Below the pieces are notes generated by a model. It saw nothing but the letters and a program-made list of their open reading frames with translations, was not told the DNA's origin and ran no database searches. Of a stretch of 64,000 nucleotides of DNA, positions 34,728-42,730 are shown in pieces. The position numbers were made by a program, and so were the translations under genes. Source of the DNA: Sulfurimonas sp. HSL-1656 (GTDB lineage: Bacteria; Campylobacterota; Campylobacteria; Campylobacterales; Sulfurimonadaceae). The DNA is taken from assembly GCF_039645585.1 (NCBI RefSeq), contig NZ_CP147915.1, positions 682,001 to 746,000 of the forward strand. The letters run 5' to 3'. Position 1 is the first letter of the stretch. Each line of letters opens with the position of its first letter.

Positions 34728-36740
34728 TTAGCCGCTCCACTTCTCCAGCTTCGCCGCGTTGTGGTTGTAGTCGGGCTCTTTCGACTCCGGGTCGAGGAGG
34801 TCGTTGGTGAGGTAGTTGATCCGGCGGTCGGTGACGGGGACGAAGAGAGTCTTTTCGCGGATGTTTTCCGTCACTTTCGCCTCGAAGACGAGCGCACCCC
34901 TCGCCGTCGTCACCTTGACCTTGTCGCCGTCCGCAATGCCAGCGCTTTGGGCATCTTCGCTGTTGATCTCGATGTAGCTCAGCGGCTTGTGCTTGAGCAG
35001 ACGCTCGACGAAGGCGGTCTTCGTACCGCTGTGCCACTGGTCGCGGGTCCGCCCGGTGGTGAGCAGGTAAGGGAACTCCAGCGAAGTGTTTTCGCTGCGG
35101 CGTTCGTTCTGCACGAAGATCAGGTTCGCCTTACCGTCCGGGGTGAGGAACTCGTTGTCGTCAAAGAGCCCTTCGCCCCAGACGTAGCCGCCGTTTTTGA
35201 GGCTGGCGGCATCGACGCCGCTGATGTCCATGTGCCCCTTCGGGCTGAGCGCCGTCATGCGGCGGTACTCGTCCCAGATGGCTTCGGCGTTTTGGTAGTC
35301 GAAGGCGCGCACGAAGCCCATGGCCCTCCCGATCATCGTAAAGATCTCCCAGTCGGGTTTGCAGTCGATGCTGCGGCGGGTCAGCCGCTCCTGGCGGGTG
35401 ATGCTGCGGTCCATGTTGGTCTGCGTCCCTTCCTTTTCGCCCCAGGGGGCCGCCGGCAGGCGCAGGTGGGCGAAGGGTTTCGTTTCGCTGTCGTCGTAGG
35501 CGTTGATCTCGACGATGAAGGGGACCTTTTTGAGGGCTGCCTCGACCCGTTTGCGGTTGGGAAGGTGGTAGACGGGGTCGGTGTGGCAGATGATAAGGAC
35601 GTCCAGTTCGCGCCGTTCGGCCGCTTCGATCATCTCGAAGGCCGTCAGTCCCGGCGCGGGGGCGATGTTCTGCGTGCCCCAGAATTCGCTCACCTTGGCG
35701 ATGGACTCCTCGTTAAAGTCCAGGTGCACGGCGAGGGTCGTCGCCAGCCCCCCGACCTCGCGGCCCCCCATGGCGTTGGGCTGGCCGGTGAGGGAAAAGG
35801 GGCCGTTGCCGGGGCGGTTGATCTTGCCGGTGAGCAGGTGGAGGTTGATGAGTGCGAGGTTCTTGTCGACCCCCTGCGCGCTCTGGTTCAGCCCCATCGT
35901 CCAGGCGGAGATGACGTTTTCGCTTTCGTAAAAGAGTTCCATAAAGGCTTCGAACGCCTCTTCTTCCAGCCCGCACCGCTTGAGCAGCTTCTTGGTCGGG
36001 ATCTTCTTGATCTTTTTGAGGTAGGCGTCAAAGCCGTTGACGTGCGCGTCGAGGAAGGCGTTGTCGGTCTTGCCGTCGTCGACGATGCGCCGCGCGACGA
36101 GGCTTAGGAAGTCGATGTCCGTGCCGACGCGGATGGGGAGGTGAAGGTCTGCCTGCTCGGCGGTCTCCGTGCGGCGCGGGTCGATGACGACGGTTTTGAG
36201 CCCCTCTTTTTTCGCTTTCTTGATCTTGTTGTTAAAGACGACGTGCGCCTCTGCGGGGTTCGCCCCGATCATGATCAGCAGGTTGCAGTGCTCGATCTCC
36301 TCCATCCGCACGGGGACGTAGTCGGCGCCGAAGACTTTCTTGTGGGCGACGACGGCGCTGGCCATACAGGTGCGCGAGTTGGTGTCGACGTTATTGGTCC
36401 CCAGGAACCCCTTGCCGAGCTTGTTGGCGACGTAGTAGTCCTCGGTGAGCATCTGGCCCGAGAGGTAGAAGCCGATCCGCTCGGGGGAGGTGGAGCGGAT
36501 GTTGTGGACGATCGTCTCGATGGCCATCTCCCAGGAGATGTCCGTGAAGTCTTCGTAGGCTTTGCGCAGCTTGGGGCGCAGCAGACGGGTCGGTGTCTCG
36601 ATGGTATGAAGCTCGCTGGCCCCCTTGGAACAGACGAGCCCCTCGTTGACGGGGTAATCGATGTCGCCGACGAGGCGGCGGGTGTCGTACTCGATGCCGC
36701 AGCCCACTCCGCAGTATCCGCAGACGGATTTGATTTTCAT
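34728..36740 (-). CDS. Assimilatory nitrate reductase, NarB-type molybdoenzyme
   Basis: This 670-residue cytoplasmic enzyme reduces nitrate to nitrite. The N-terminal [4Fe-4S] ligands are Cys7, Cys10, Cys14 and Cys37, and Cys125 (NSRTCMASAV) is the expected molybdenum ligand. Molybdopterin-binding segments such as GANPAEAH and LTGKINRPGNGPFSLTGQ follow, with the C-terminal dinucleotide-binding domain. There is no Tat signal, so it is not periplasmic NapA. The length fits ferredoxin-dependent NarB rather than the larger NADH-linked NasA. It is divergent from the transporter genes. A formate dehydrogenase is less likely given the neighbours. Confidence 0.87.
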   Translation of the reverse strand: MKIKSVCGYCGVGCGIEYDTRRLVGDIDYPVNEGLVCSKGASELHTIETPTRLLRPKLRKAYEDFTDISWEMAIETIVHNIRSTSPERIGFYLSGQMLTEDYYVANKLGKGFLGTNNVDTNSRTCMASAVVAHKKVFGADYVPVRMEEIEHCNLLIMIGANPAEAHVVFNNKIKKAKKEGLKTVVIDPRRTETAEQADLHLPIRVGTDIDFLSLVARRIVDDGKTDNAFLDAHVNGFDAYLKKIKKIPTKKLLKRCGLEEEAFEAFMELFYESENVISAWTMGLNQSAQGVDKNLALINLHLLTGKINRPGNGPFSLTGQPNAMGGREVGGLATTLAVHLDFNEESIAKVSEFWGTQNIAPAPGLTAFEMIEAAERRELDVLIICHTDPVYHLPNRKRVEAALKKVPFIVEINAYDDSETKPFAHLRLPAAPWGEKEGTQTNMDRSITRQERLTRRSIDCKPDWEIFTMIGRAMGFVRAFDYQNAEAIWDEYRRMTALSPKGHMDISGVDAASLKNGGYVWGEGLFDDNEFLTPDGKANLIFVQNERRSENTSLEFPYLLTTGRTRDQWHSGTKTAFVERLLKHKPLSYIEINSEDAQSAGIADGDKVKVTTARGALVFEAKVTENIREKTLFVPVTDRRINYLTNDLLDPESKEPDYNHNAAKLEKWSG

Positions 36741-36790
36741 AACAAACCTTTCTCTATATATAGGGGTTGATATTTCGTTGTTGCTGACGT

Positions 36791-36796
36791 ATTATG
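36791..36796 (-). promoter_or_regulatory. Possible -10 of the nitrate reductase promoter
   Basis: On the minus strand this reads CATAAT, 51 bases before the ATG. The -35 is weak, consistent with activation from the inverted repeat at 36827-36845. Confidence 0.35.
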
Positions 36797-36826
36797 ACAT
36801 ACTTTGCTAAGAAAATATTAAGACTA

Positions 36827-36845
36827 TTGTATAAAAAACATACAA
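36827..36845. promoter_or_regulatory. Inverted repeat between the divergent nitrate genes
   Basis: TTGTAT-N7-ATACAA sits about 50 bp from both inferred transcription starts, an activator-like position for each promoter. A related element lies upstream of focA at 44831-44851. The binding protein is unknown. Confidence 0.5.
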
Positions 36846-36853
36846 ATAAATAG

Positions 36854-36882
36854 TTAAATTCATCCCTATAGCATGCCATAAT
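36854..36882 (+). promoter_or_regulatory. Possible promoter of the transporter operon
   Basis: TTAAAT (36854-36859) and CATAAT (36877-36882) are separated by 17 bases and lie 45 bases before the ATG at 36927. Confidence 0.4.
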
Positions 36883-36926
36883 GGTGCAACCGAAACAGAG
36901 TTTCAAAAAAAATAAAGGTTAAAGCA

Positions 36927-38327
36927 ATGAAAAGTGCATCTGGATTGAAAGGTTTGACACTGGCCGGACTTACCCTCGGGCTGGCGGCGACGACGCTGAT
37001 GGCGGACGTCGAAAAGAAGAAGCTGACCATCGGCTTTATCGCGCTGACGGACTGTGCTCCCATCGTTATCGCTGAGGAGAAGGGCTTCTTTGACAAGTAC
37101 GGCCTGGACGTCCACGTCGTCAAAGAGGGCGGCGGTTGGCCGGGGATCCAGCAGAAGGTCATCAACGGCGAGTACGACTTCTCGCACGCCCTGGCGGGGA
37201 TGCCGATCGCGGCGACGCTGGGCATCAACGGTGATGCGAACCTGGTCGCGCTGCTGAGCCTCGATTTCAACGGCAACGGCATCACCTTCGGCAACAACAT
37301 CATGAAGCAGATGAAAAAGTACGGCATGGATGACAAGAAACGCCCGCTGGGCTCCGAGTCGCTGAAAAAGTACATCGATGCCAAACATCAAAAAGAGGGC
37401 GGCAAGTACAAGCCGCTCGACTTCGGTATGGTCCACCCGGTCTCCACGCACAACTACGAACTGCGCTACTGGATGGCGACGTCGGGCATCGACCCGGAAG
37501 CCGATGCGACGATCAAGCCTTTCCCGCCGCCGACGATGCCTTCGAACCTCATTGCCGGGAACATCGAAGGGTATTGCGTCGGGGAGCCGTGGAACGAACG
37601 CGTCGTTTTGAAAAAGAAGGGTTCCACCCTGGTCACGAACTACGACATCTGGAACAACAACCCCGAGAAGGTGCTGCAGGCACGCGCGGACTTTGTGGAA
37701 AAGAACCCGGAGACGACCAAGGCGGTCATGAAGGCGATCATCGAAGCGCAGATGTGGCTCGATGCGAGCTGGGAACACCGCAAAGAGGCGGCGAAGATCC
37801 TGAGCAAGCCCAACTACGTCAAGGCGCCTGTCGACGTGCTTGAAAAGTCGATGACGGGGACCTTCCAGTACCTCAAAGGGCAGGAGTCCGAGCCCAACCC
37901 GATGTTCAACGTCTTTGCCAACTACTATGCGGCCTACCCCTTCTACAGCCACGGTATGTGGTTCATCACGCAGATGTACCGCTGGGGCCAGCTGGAGCAG
38001 CCTGTCGACATGAAAGCCGTCATCGAGAAAACCTACCGCCCCGACCTGTTCGAGATCGCGGCCAAAGAGGTGGGCTATGCGCTGCCGCCGAGCCCGTGGA
38101 AAAAAGACGGGGTGGACAAGTACAACATGTTCATGGACGGCAAGGTGTTCGACCCGAATGCGGCGGTGGAGTACATCTACAGCTTCAAAGTCACGCATCC
38201 CAAAGTCAGCGAGTCCGAGCTCAAGGCGGTCAACGGCTGGGAGGGAAGTCTGAAAACGGCGCAGCCCGACTATGTCTGCCCGTACGGTCCTGCCGGTTGT
38301 GCCGACCCGAAATACGTCACCAAATAA
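36927..38327 (+). CDS. Nitrate/cyanate ABC transporter substrate-binding protein (NrtA-type)
   Basis: The 466-residue exported protein has a signal peptide (KGLTLAGLTLGLAATTLMA) and the NrtA/CynA/SsuA-type fold: IGFIALTDCAPIVIAEEKGFF at the start, GGWPGIQQKV, then GNIEGYCVGEPWNERVV. It binds an oxyanion in the periplasm and delivers it to the permease. NrtA and CynA (cyanate) are close relatives, and both a nitrate reductase and a cyanase are encoded here, so substrate preference is uncertain. It begins the plus-strand operon. Confidence 0.88.
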   Translation: MKSASGLKGLTLAGLTLGLAATTLMADVEKKKLTIGFIALTDCAPIVIAEEKGFFDKYGLDVHVVKEGGGWPGIQQKVINGEYDFSHALAGMPIAATLGINGDANLVALLSLDFNGNGITFGNNIMKQMKKYGMDDKKRPLGSESLKKYIDAKHQKEGGKYKPLDFGMVHPVSTHNYELRYWMATSGIDPEADATIKPFPPPTMPSNLIAGNIEGYCVGEPWNERVVLKKKGSTLVTNYDIWNNNPEKVLQARADFVEKNPETTKAVMKAIIEAQMWLDASWEHRKEAAKILSKPNYVKAPVDVLEKSMTGTFQYLKGQESEPNPMFNVFANYYAAYPFYSHGMWFITQMYRWGQLEQPVDMKAVIEKTYRPDLFEIAAKEVGYALPPSPWKKDGVDKYNMFMDGKVFDPNAAVEYIYSFKVTHPKVSESELKAVNGWEGSLKTAQPDYVCPYGPAGCADPKYVTK

Positions 38328-38358
38328 GTCCGGCCGTTTGTGCTGAAAACAGGAAAAC

Positions 38359-39168
38359 ATGATGCAAAAAATAATTAAAAAAATCGCACTGCCGCTGATG
38401 GTGCTCTTCGCCATTCTGGCGGGGTGGCAGCTGGTGGCCAACAACGTCGAGGAGTTCCCGACCCCTTACTACACCTGGGTCGCGGCCTTCGGGGGCGTCA
38501 ATGCCGAAGAGATGGAGATCAAAGGGGTCCTTTCCGACCCGTTCTACGTGGAGAACGAGGACGACAAAGGGATCGCCTGGCAGATCACCAACTCCCTCGG
38601 TCGCGTTTTCGGCGGCTTTGCGCTGGCGATCCTCGTGGGAATCCCGGTGGGGCTGATTATCGGGATGAGCCAGAGCTTCATGCAGGCGCTCAACCCCTAT
38701 ATCCAGATCCTCAAGCCCGTCTCGCCGCTGGCGTGGCTGCCGCTGTTGCTGATGGTGTTCCAGGACATCAACCTGACGGCGGTCGCGACGATTTTTATTA
38801 CGTCGATCTGGCCGATTATCATCAACACCTCGCTGGGGGTGCGCAGCGTCGACCAGGATTACCTCAACGTCGCGAAGGTCCTGCAGTTCACGCCGCTGGA
38901 GACGATCCGCAAGATCATCCTGCCGGTCGCGGTCCCCTATATCTTTACGGGGATGCGCCTGAGCCTCGGGATCGCCTGGCTCGTCATCGTCGCCGCGGAG
39001 ATGCTCACCGGCGGGATCGGCATAGGGTTCTGGATCTGGGACGAGTATAACAACCTGAACTACCCGAACATCATTATCGGGATCATCATCGTCGGTGTCG
39101 TGGGGTATATCCTCGACGTCATCATGGGCAAGATCGCCGATTTCTTCGACTACCGAAAACGCGCCTGA
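38359..39168 (+). CDS. Nitrate/cyanate ABC transporter permease (NrtB-type)
   Basis: The 269-residue inner-membrane protein has about six helices and the binding-protein-dependent permease motif (EAA loop near LNVAKVLQFTPLETIRKIILP). After the first helix it has a periplasmic insertion of about 40 residues rich in acidic residues. It forms the channel with the ATPase encoded ten bases downstream. Its start is 31 bases after the binding-protein gene. Confidence 0.9.
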   Translation: MMQKIIKKIALPLMVLFAILAGWQLVANNVEEFPTPYYTWVAAFGGVNAEEMEIKGVLSDPFYVENEDDKGIAWQITNSLGRVFGGFALAILVGIPVGLIIGMSQSFMQALNPYIQILKPVSPLAWLPLLLMVFQDINLTAVATIFITSIWPIIINTSLGVRSVDQDYLNVAKVLQFTPLETIRKIILPVAVPYIFTGMRLSLGIAWLVIVAAEMLTGGIGIGFWIWDEYNNLNYPNIIIGIIIVGVVGYILDVIMGKIADFFDYRKRA

Positions 39169-39178
39169 GGAGGACAGC

Positions 39179-39970
39179 ATGGGTAAATTTCTCTCACTGG
39201 AACATGTCGACAAGGTGTTCCCGCTCCCGGGCGGGAAAGAGTACGTAGCGGTCCGGGACGTCGACCTGGAGATTAAAAAGAACGAGATCATTTCGATCAT
39301 CGGGCACTCCGGGTGCGGCAAGTCGACCCTGCTCAACATGATCGCGGGGCTCGACCTCAACACGGCCGGCGGGATCTTCCTGAACAACAAGGAGATCGGC
39401 GGCCCCGGCCCGGAGCGTGCGGTGGTCTTTCAGAACCACTCGCTGCTGCCGTGGCTGACGGTCTACCAGAACATCGAGATGGCCGTCAAAAAGGTAATGC
39501 CGGAACTGAACAAGAATGAAGTCGCCGCGCGGGTCATGAAGTTTGTGAACCTGGTCAACCTCGACCACGCCAAGGACAAATACCCCGGCGAGATCAGCGG
39601 GGGGATGAAGCAGCGCGTCGGCATCGCACGGGCGCTCTCCATCAAACCCGACGTTTTGCTGATGGACGAGCCCTTCGGGGCGCTCGATTCGCTGACGCGG
39701 GCCAACCTGCAGGAGCACCTGATGCGCATTCAGCAGGACGTACAGAACACCGTCATCATCATCACCCACGATGTCGACGAGGCGGTCCTGCTCTCCGACC
39801 GGGTCATCATGATGACCAACGGCCCGGAAGCGACGGTAGGCGAGATCCTGGAAGTGAACCTGGAACGCCCCCGCGACCGCGTGGCGCTGCAGAAGGACCC
39901 CGAATACGTCCGCTGCCGCGAAGCGATCCTGAGCTTCCTCTACGAGAAGTTCGCCAAGGAAGACGAATAA
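39179..39970 (+). CDS. Nitrate/cyanate ABC transporter ATPase (NrtD-type)
   Basis: The 263-residue ATPase has Walker A GHSGCGKST, Q-loop VFQNHSLLPW, signature ISGGMKQR, Walker B VLLMDEPFGALD and H-loop IIITHDVDEA. It has no C-terminal substrate-binding domain, so it is like NrtD rather than the NrtC fusion. I start it at ATG 39179 (GAGGA upstream), which gives the MGKFLSLEHVDKVF opening typical of the family. Confidence 0.93.
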   Translation: MGKFLSLEHVDKVFPLPGGKEYVAVRDVDLEIKKNEIISIIGHSGCGKSTLLNMIAGLDLNTAGGIFLNNKEIGGPGPERAVVFQNHSLLPWLTVYQNIEMAVKKVMPELNKNEVAARVMKFVNLVNLDHAKDKYPGEISGGMKQRVGIARALSIKPDVLLMDEPFGALDSLTRANLQEHLMRIQQDVQNTVIIITHDVDEAVLLSDRVIMMTNGPEATVGEILEVNLERPRDRVALQKDPEYVRCREAILSFLYEKFAKEDE

Positions 39971-39974
39971 ACAC

Positions 39975-40088
39975 TGCTTTTCAAAGCACTAAGTAGCCGG
40001 CGGAATACGTTTCCGCGGCATTAAAAAGTCGCTCGCCCTTCTGGGGAGTCCCGTGGCATCATGCGGGGCTCTCCAGAGGTGCCGCCTC
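39975..40088 (+). promoter_or_regulatory. Hairpin-rich leader of the first porin gene
   Basis: Four potential hairpins lie in the 141-bp gap. They are TGCTT/AAGCA at 39975-39988, GCCG-CGGAA/TTCCG-CGGC at 39996-40019, CTGGGGAG/CTCTCCAG at 40041-40076 and GAGG/CCTC at 40076-40088. The last is followed by GAGTTTTTAG, so the leader could attenuate transcription. The last two hairpins recur upstream of the second porin gene. Confidence 0.5.
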
Positions 40089-40111
40089 GAGTTTTTAGAA
40101 GGATAAATTGA

Positions 40112-41335
40112 ATGAAGAAGTGGATGTTGTCGCTGGCCGCCGTGCCGGTTATTGTGGGAAGTATGGGTGTGGCCGCGTCGGCGGCCGAAGAGATCGTCCT
40201 CCTGGACGGAATGAAAATGAGCGGCGAGATCCGCCCGCGCTACGAGATGGCGGACGTCAAAGACAACGGCCTCGATACGGCCAACGCCTTCACGGCCCGG
40301 ACGCGCCTCGCGGTTGAAGGGACGCTCCTCGGCCTCGAAGGACTCACCGCCAAAGTGGGGATGACTTCGGTCAACAACTTCGGCTACAACGACTACGCAC
40401 CGCAGGATGCGACCTATGACACGATCCTCGACCCGCAGCAGGCAATCCTGACCGAAGGGTACCTGGCCTACACGGCGGCGGATACGACGCTGCTCGCGGG
40501 GCGCTCCTTCGTCAACCTCGACGATCAGCGCTTTGTGGGTACCGTCGGCTGGCGCCAGATGGAGCGTGCCTACGACACGGTGACGGTTGTCAACAAGTCC
40601 GTCGAAGGGCTGACGCTGCTGGGATCGTGGGTCTACGGCTACCAGGGGGTCAACAGCAACCCGACGACCGATACGGGCTCGCTGCTCCTACACGCTACGT
40701 ACTCGGCGGGCAAGGCGTTCTCTGTCACGGGGTTCGGCTATATGCTTGCAGACATTCACGACACCTACGGTCTGCGCGTCTCCGGGGATATCGCCCTGGA
40801 CGGCGTGACGCTGAACTATGCGGCCTCCTATGCCAAGCAGAGCGACGCCTCGCTGACCTACGCCCTCGATGATGCGCCGGAGATCGATGCTGCCTACTAC
40901 GACATCGCCCTGGGCGCGAACATCTCCGGCCTCATTGTCGGGGCGGAGTACGAGGTGCTGGGAGACGCCGAAAGCAACAGCACGAAAGGGTTCACGACCC
41001 CGCTGGCGACCCTGCATAAGTTCCAGGGGTGGGCCGACGTCTTCCTCGGTCGCACGTCCGGAAGCAACAACGACGGTCTGGCGGACCTGAGCGGTACGCT
41101 GGGATATGCCGCGGCGGGCTTCGGGAAAGTGCTGGGCGTCTACCACAAGTTTGACGCCCTCTCCGGCGCAAACAAGGACCTCGGCAGCGAGTTTGACGTG
41201 CTCTATGCGAACAAGGTCCCGGGCGTCAAGGACCTCGCGTTCCTGGCCAAGGCGGCTTTCTACTCCAAAGGCGACACGGGCAACGACGTCACCAAGGTCT
41301 GGGCCCAGCTCGATTACAAGTTTATGATCAAATAA
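40112..41335 (+). CDS. Outer-membrane porin of the nitrogen-assimilation cluster, copy 1
   Basis: The 407-residue protein has a signal peptide ending SAAEE and an all-beta sequence ending LDYKFMIK. It resembles epsilonproteobacterial major porins in style, with an N-terminal GMKMSGEIRPRYE strand. Placed directly after the transporter genes, it probably lets nitrate, nitrite or cyanate cross the outer membrane. It is nearly identical to the copy at 48231-49454 over residues about 35-195 and diverges at about 200-250. The start has AAGGA upstream. Confidence 0.82.
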   Translation: MKKWMLSLAAVPVIVGSMGVAASAAEEIVLLDGMKMSGEIRPRYEMADVKDNGLDTANAFTARTRLAVEGTLLGLEGLTAKVGMTSVNNFGYNDYAPQDATYDTILDPQQAILTEGYLAYTAADTTLLAGRSFVNLDDQRFVGTVGWRQMERAYDTVTVVNKSVEGLTLLGSWVYGYQGVNSNPTTDTGSLLLHATYSAGKAFSVTGFGYMLADIHDTYGLRVSGDIALDGVTLNYAASYAKQSDASLTYALDDAPEIDAAYYDIALGANISGLIVGAEYEVLGDAESNSTKGFTTPLATLHKFQGWADVFLGRTSGSNNDGLADLSGTLGYAAAGFGKVLGVYHKFDALSGANKDLGSEFDVLYANKVPGVKDLAFLAKAAFYSKGDTGNDVTKVWAQLDYKFMIK

Positions 41336-41343
41336 GCGTTCGT

Positions 41344-41360
41344 GCGGCCGCTCCGGCCGC
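41344..41360 (+). terminator. Intercistronic GC hairpin after porin copy 1
   Basis: GCGGCCG-CTC-CGGCCGC is a perfect 7-bp stem, eight bases after the stop. There is no T-run, so it is more likely a 3'-stabilising or processing hairpin than a terminator. Confidence 0.5.
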
Positions 41361-41428
41361 CGGCGACGGTCATGTTTTTTGACGCATCTTCACCACCGAA
41401 GGCGCATTAAAAAACATACGAAGGATTC

Positions 41429-42730
41429 ATGATGCAAAGAATTACCCTTCCCGTTGTGCTGCACAACCCGAAGATACTGCTGATAGGCGGCGGGCCGGTC
41501 GCCCTGCAAAAGGCGCAGGTGATGCGCCGCAACAAGATCGATTTCGACGTCATCGCCGCGCGCTGCAGCGAGGCGATGCGCTCGCTTGTCCCGGAGGCGT
41601 GTGAACGTTCCGTGACGGAGGAGGATTGCCGGGAGTACGGCATCATCATCGATGCCACCGGCAACGCCGGGGTGACGGCGATGCTGACGGCGCTCAAGCA
41701 GCGGCAGCGTTTCCTGCTCAACGTCGTCGACGTCCCGGAGCAATGCGACTTCTTCTTTGCCGCGCTGATCGAGCAGGGGCCGGTCAAGATTGCGGTGAGC
41801 TCCAGCGGGAGCTCGCCGGCAGTAGCCCAGGCCATTCGCGACAAGATCGCCCGGATGCTGCCCGCATCATTGGCCGCACTGGGCCAAAAGGCGATGCGCG
41901 AGCGCCTCGCCGGGCAGATCCGCCCCGGGGCGCTCAAAGCCGAGGCGAACCGGCAGCTCGGTCGGGTGCACCTCGTCGGCTGCGGCACGGGGGACGTCGA
42001 CCTGCTGACGCTCAAGGCGTACCGCCTTATCACGGAAGCCGACGTCGTCTTCGTCGACCACCTCGTCAGCGACGAGATCAAGGCGCTGATACCCAAGGCG
42101 ACGATGGTCATCCATGTCGGCAAACGCAAGGGACACCACAGCATCAAGCAGGAGAAGATCAATGCACTCCTGATCGAGTATGCGCAGAAGGGGCTGGAGG
42201 TCGCCCGGCTCAAGGCGGGGGACCCCTACATCTTCGGGCGCGGGGCGGAAGAGGCCCAGGCATTGGCCGCAGAGGGGATCCGGGTCGAAGTCGTCCCGGG
42301 GATCTCCTCGGCCGTCGCCGGACCGCTTGCCGCGGGCATCGCCCCGACGGCGCGGGGGTACGCGGCAAACCTCTCCATCGTCTCTGCGCACCTGGCGGGC
42401 AACCGCATCAACACGGAGTGGATCGACCTGCTCAAACTGAAAAACCATACGACCATCGTCCTGATGGGGGTCTCGCGCGCCAACGAGATCGTAGAGAAGG
42501 CGCTGGAAGCGGGCGCGGACGCAGCGATGCCCTGCGCCGTCATCTCCAACGCCTCCCGGCGGGACCAGCAGCGTTTCATCACCACGCTTGAAGGGCTGCC
42601 GGCGGTGGCCGCAAACGCCCCGCGTCCCGCGATCATCGTCTTCGGCGACGTCGTCAACCTGCACGCGGTGCTGCCGCAGTACATCAACGAAGGGGAGTGC
42701 TATGATCAGCGTATTGCAAGCGGCCTCTGA
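41429..42730 (+). CDS. cysG: Siroheme synthase (precorrin-2 dehydrogenase/SUMT)
   Basis: The 433-residue bifunctional enzyme has an N-terminal NAD-binding dehydrogenase/ferrochelatase part (LLIGGGPVALQKA, about 17-30; VSSSGSSPAVA). Its C-terminal uroporphyrinogen-III methyltransferase part (about 185-430) has HLVGCGTGDVDLLTLKA, RLKAGDPYIFGRGAEE and VVPGISSAVAGP. It makes siroheme for the nitrite reductase encoded next, which overlaps it by 29 bases. At 433 residues it is slightly shorter than enteric CysG. Confidence 0.93.
   Translation: MMQRITLPVVLHNPKILLIGGGPVALQKAQVMRRNKIDFDVIAARCSEAMRSLVPEACERSVTEEDCREYGIIIDATGNAGVTAMLTALKQRQRFLLNVVDVPEQCDFFFAALIEQGPVKIAVSSSGSSPAVAQAIRDKIARMLPASLAALGQKAMRERLAGQIRPGALKAEANRQLGRVHLVGCGTGDVDLLTLKAYRLITEADVVFVDHLVSDEIKALIPKATMVIHVGKRKGHHSIKQEKINALLIEYAQKGLEVARLKAGDPYIFGRGAEEAQALAAEGIRVEVVPGISSAVAGPLAAGIAPTARGYAANLSIVSAHLAGNRINTEWIDLLKLKNHTTIVLMGVSRANEIVEKALEAGADAAMPCAVISNASRRDQQRFITTLEGLPAVAANAPRPAIIVFGDVVNLHAVLPQYINEGECYDQRIASGL

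Noticed and set aside
36903-38444. Open frame of 513 codons antisense to the binding-protein gene
   Set aside because: Composition is a GC-rich shadow. The sense protein has a signal peptide and family motifs.
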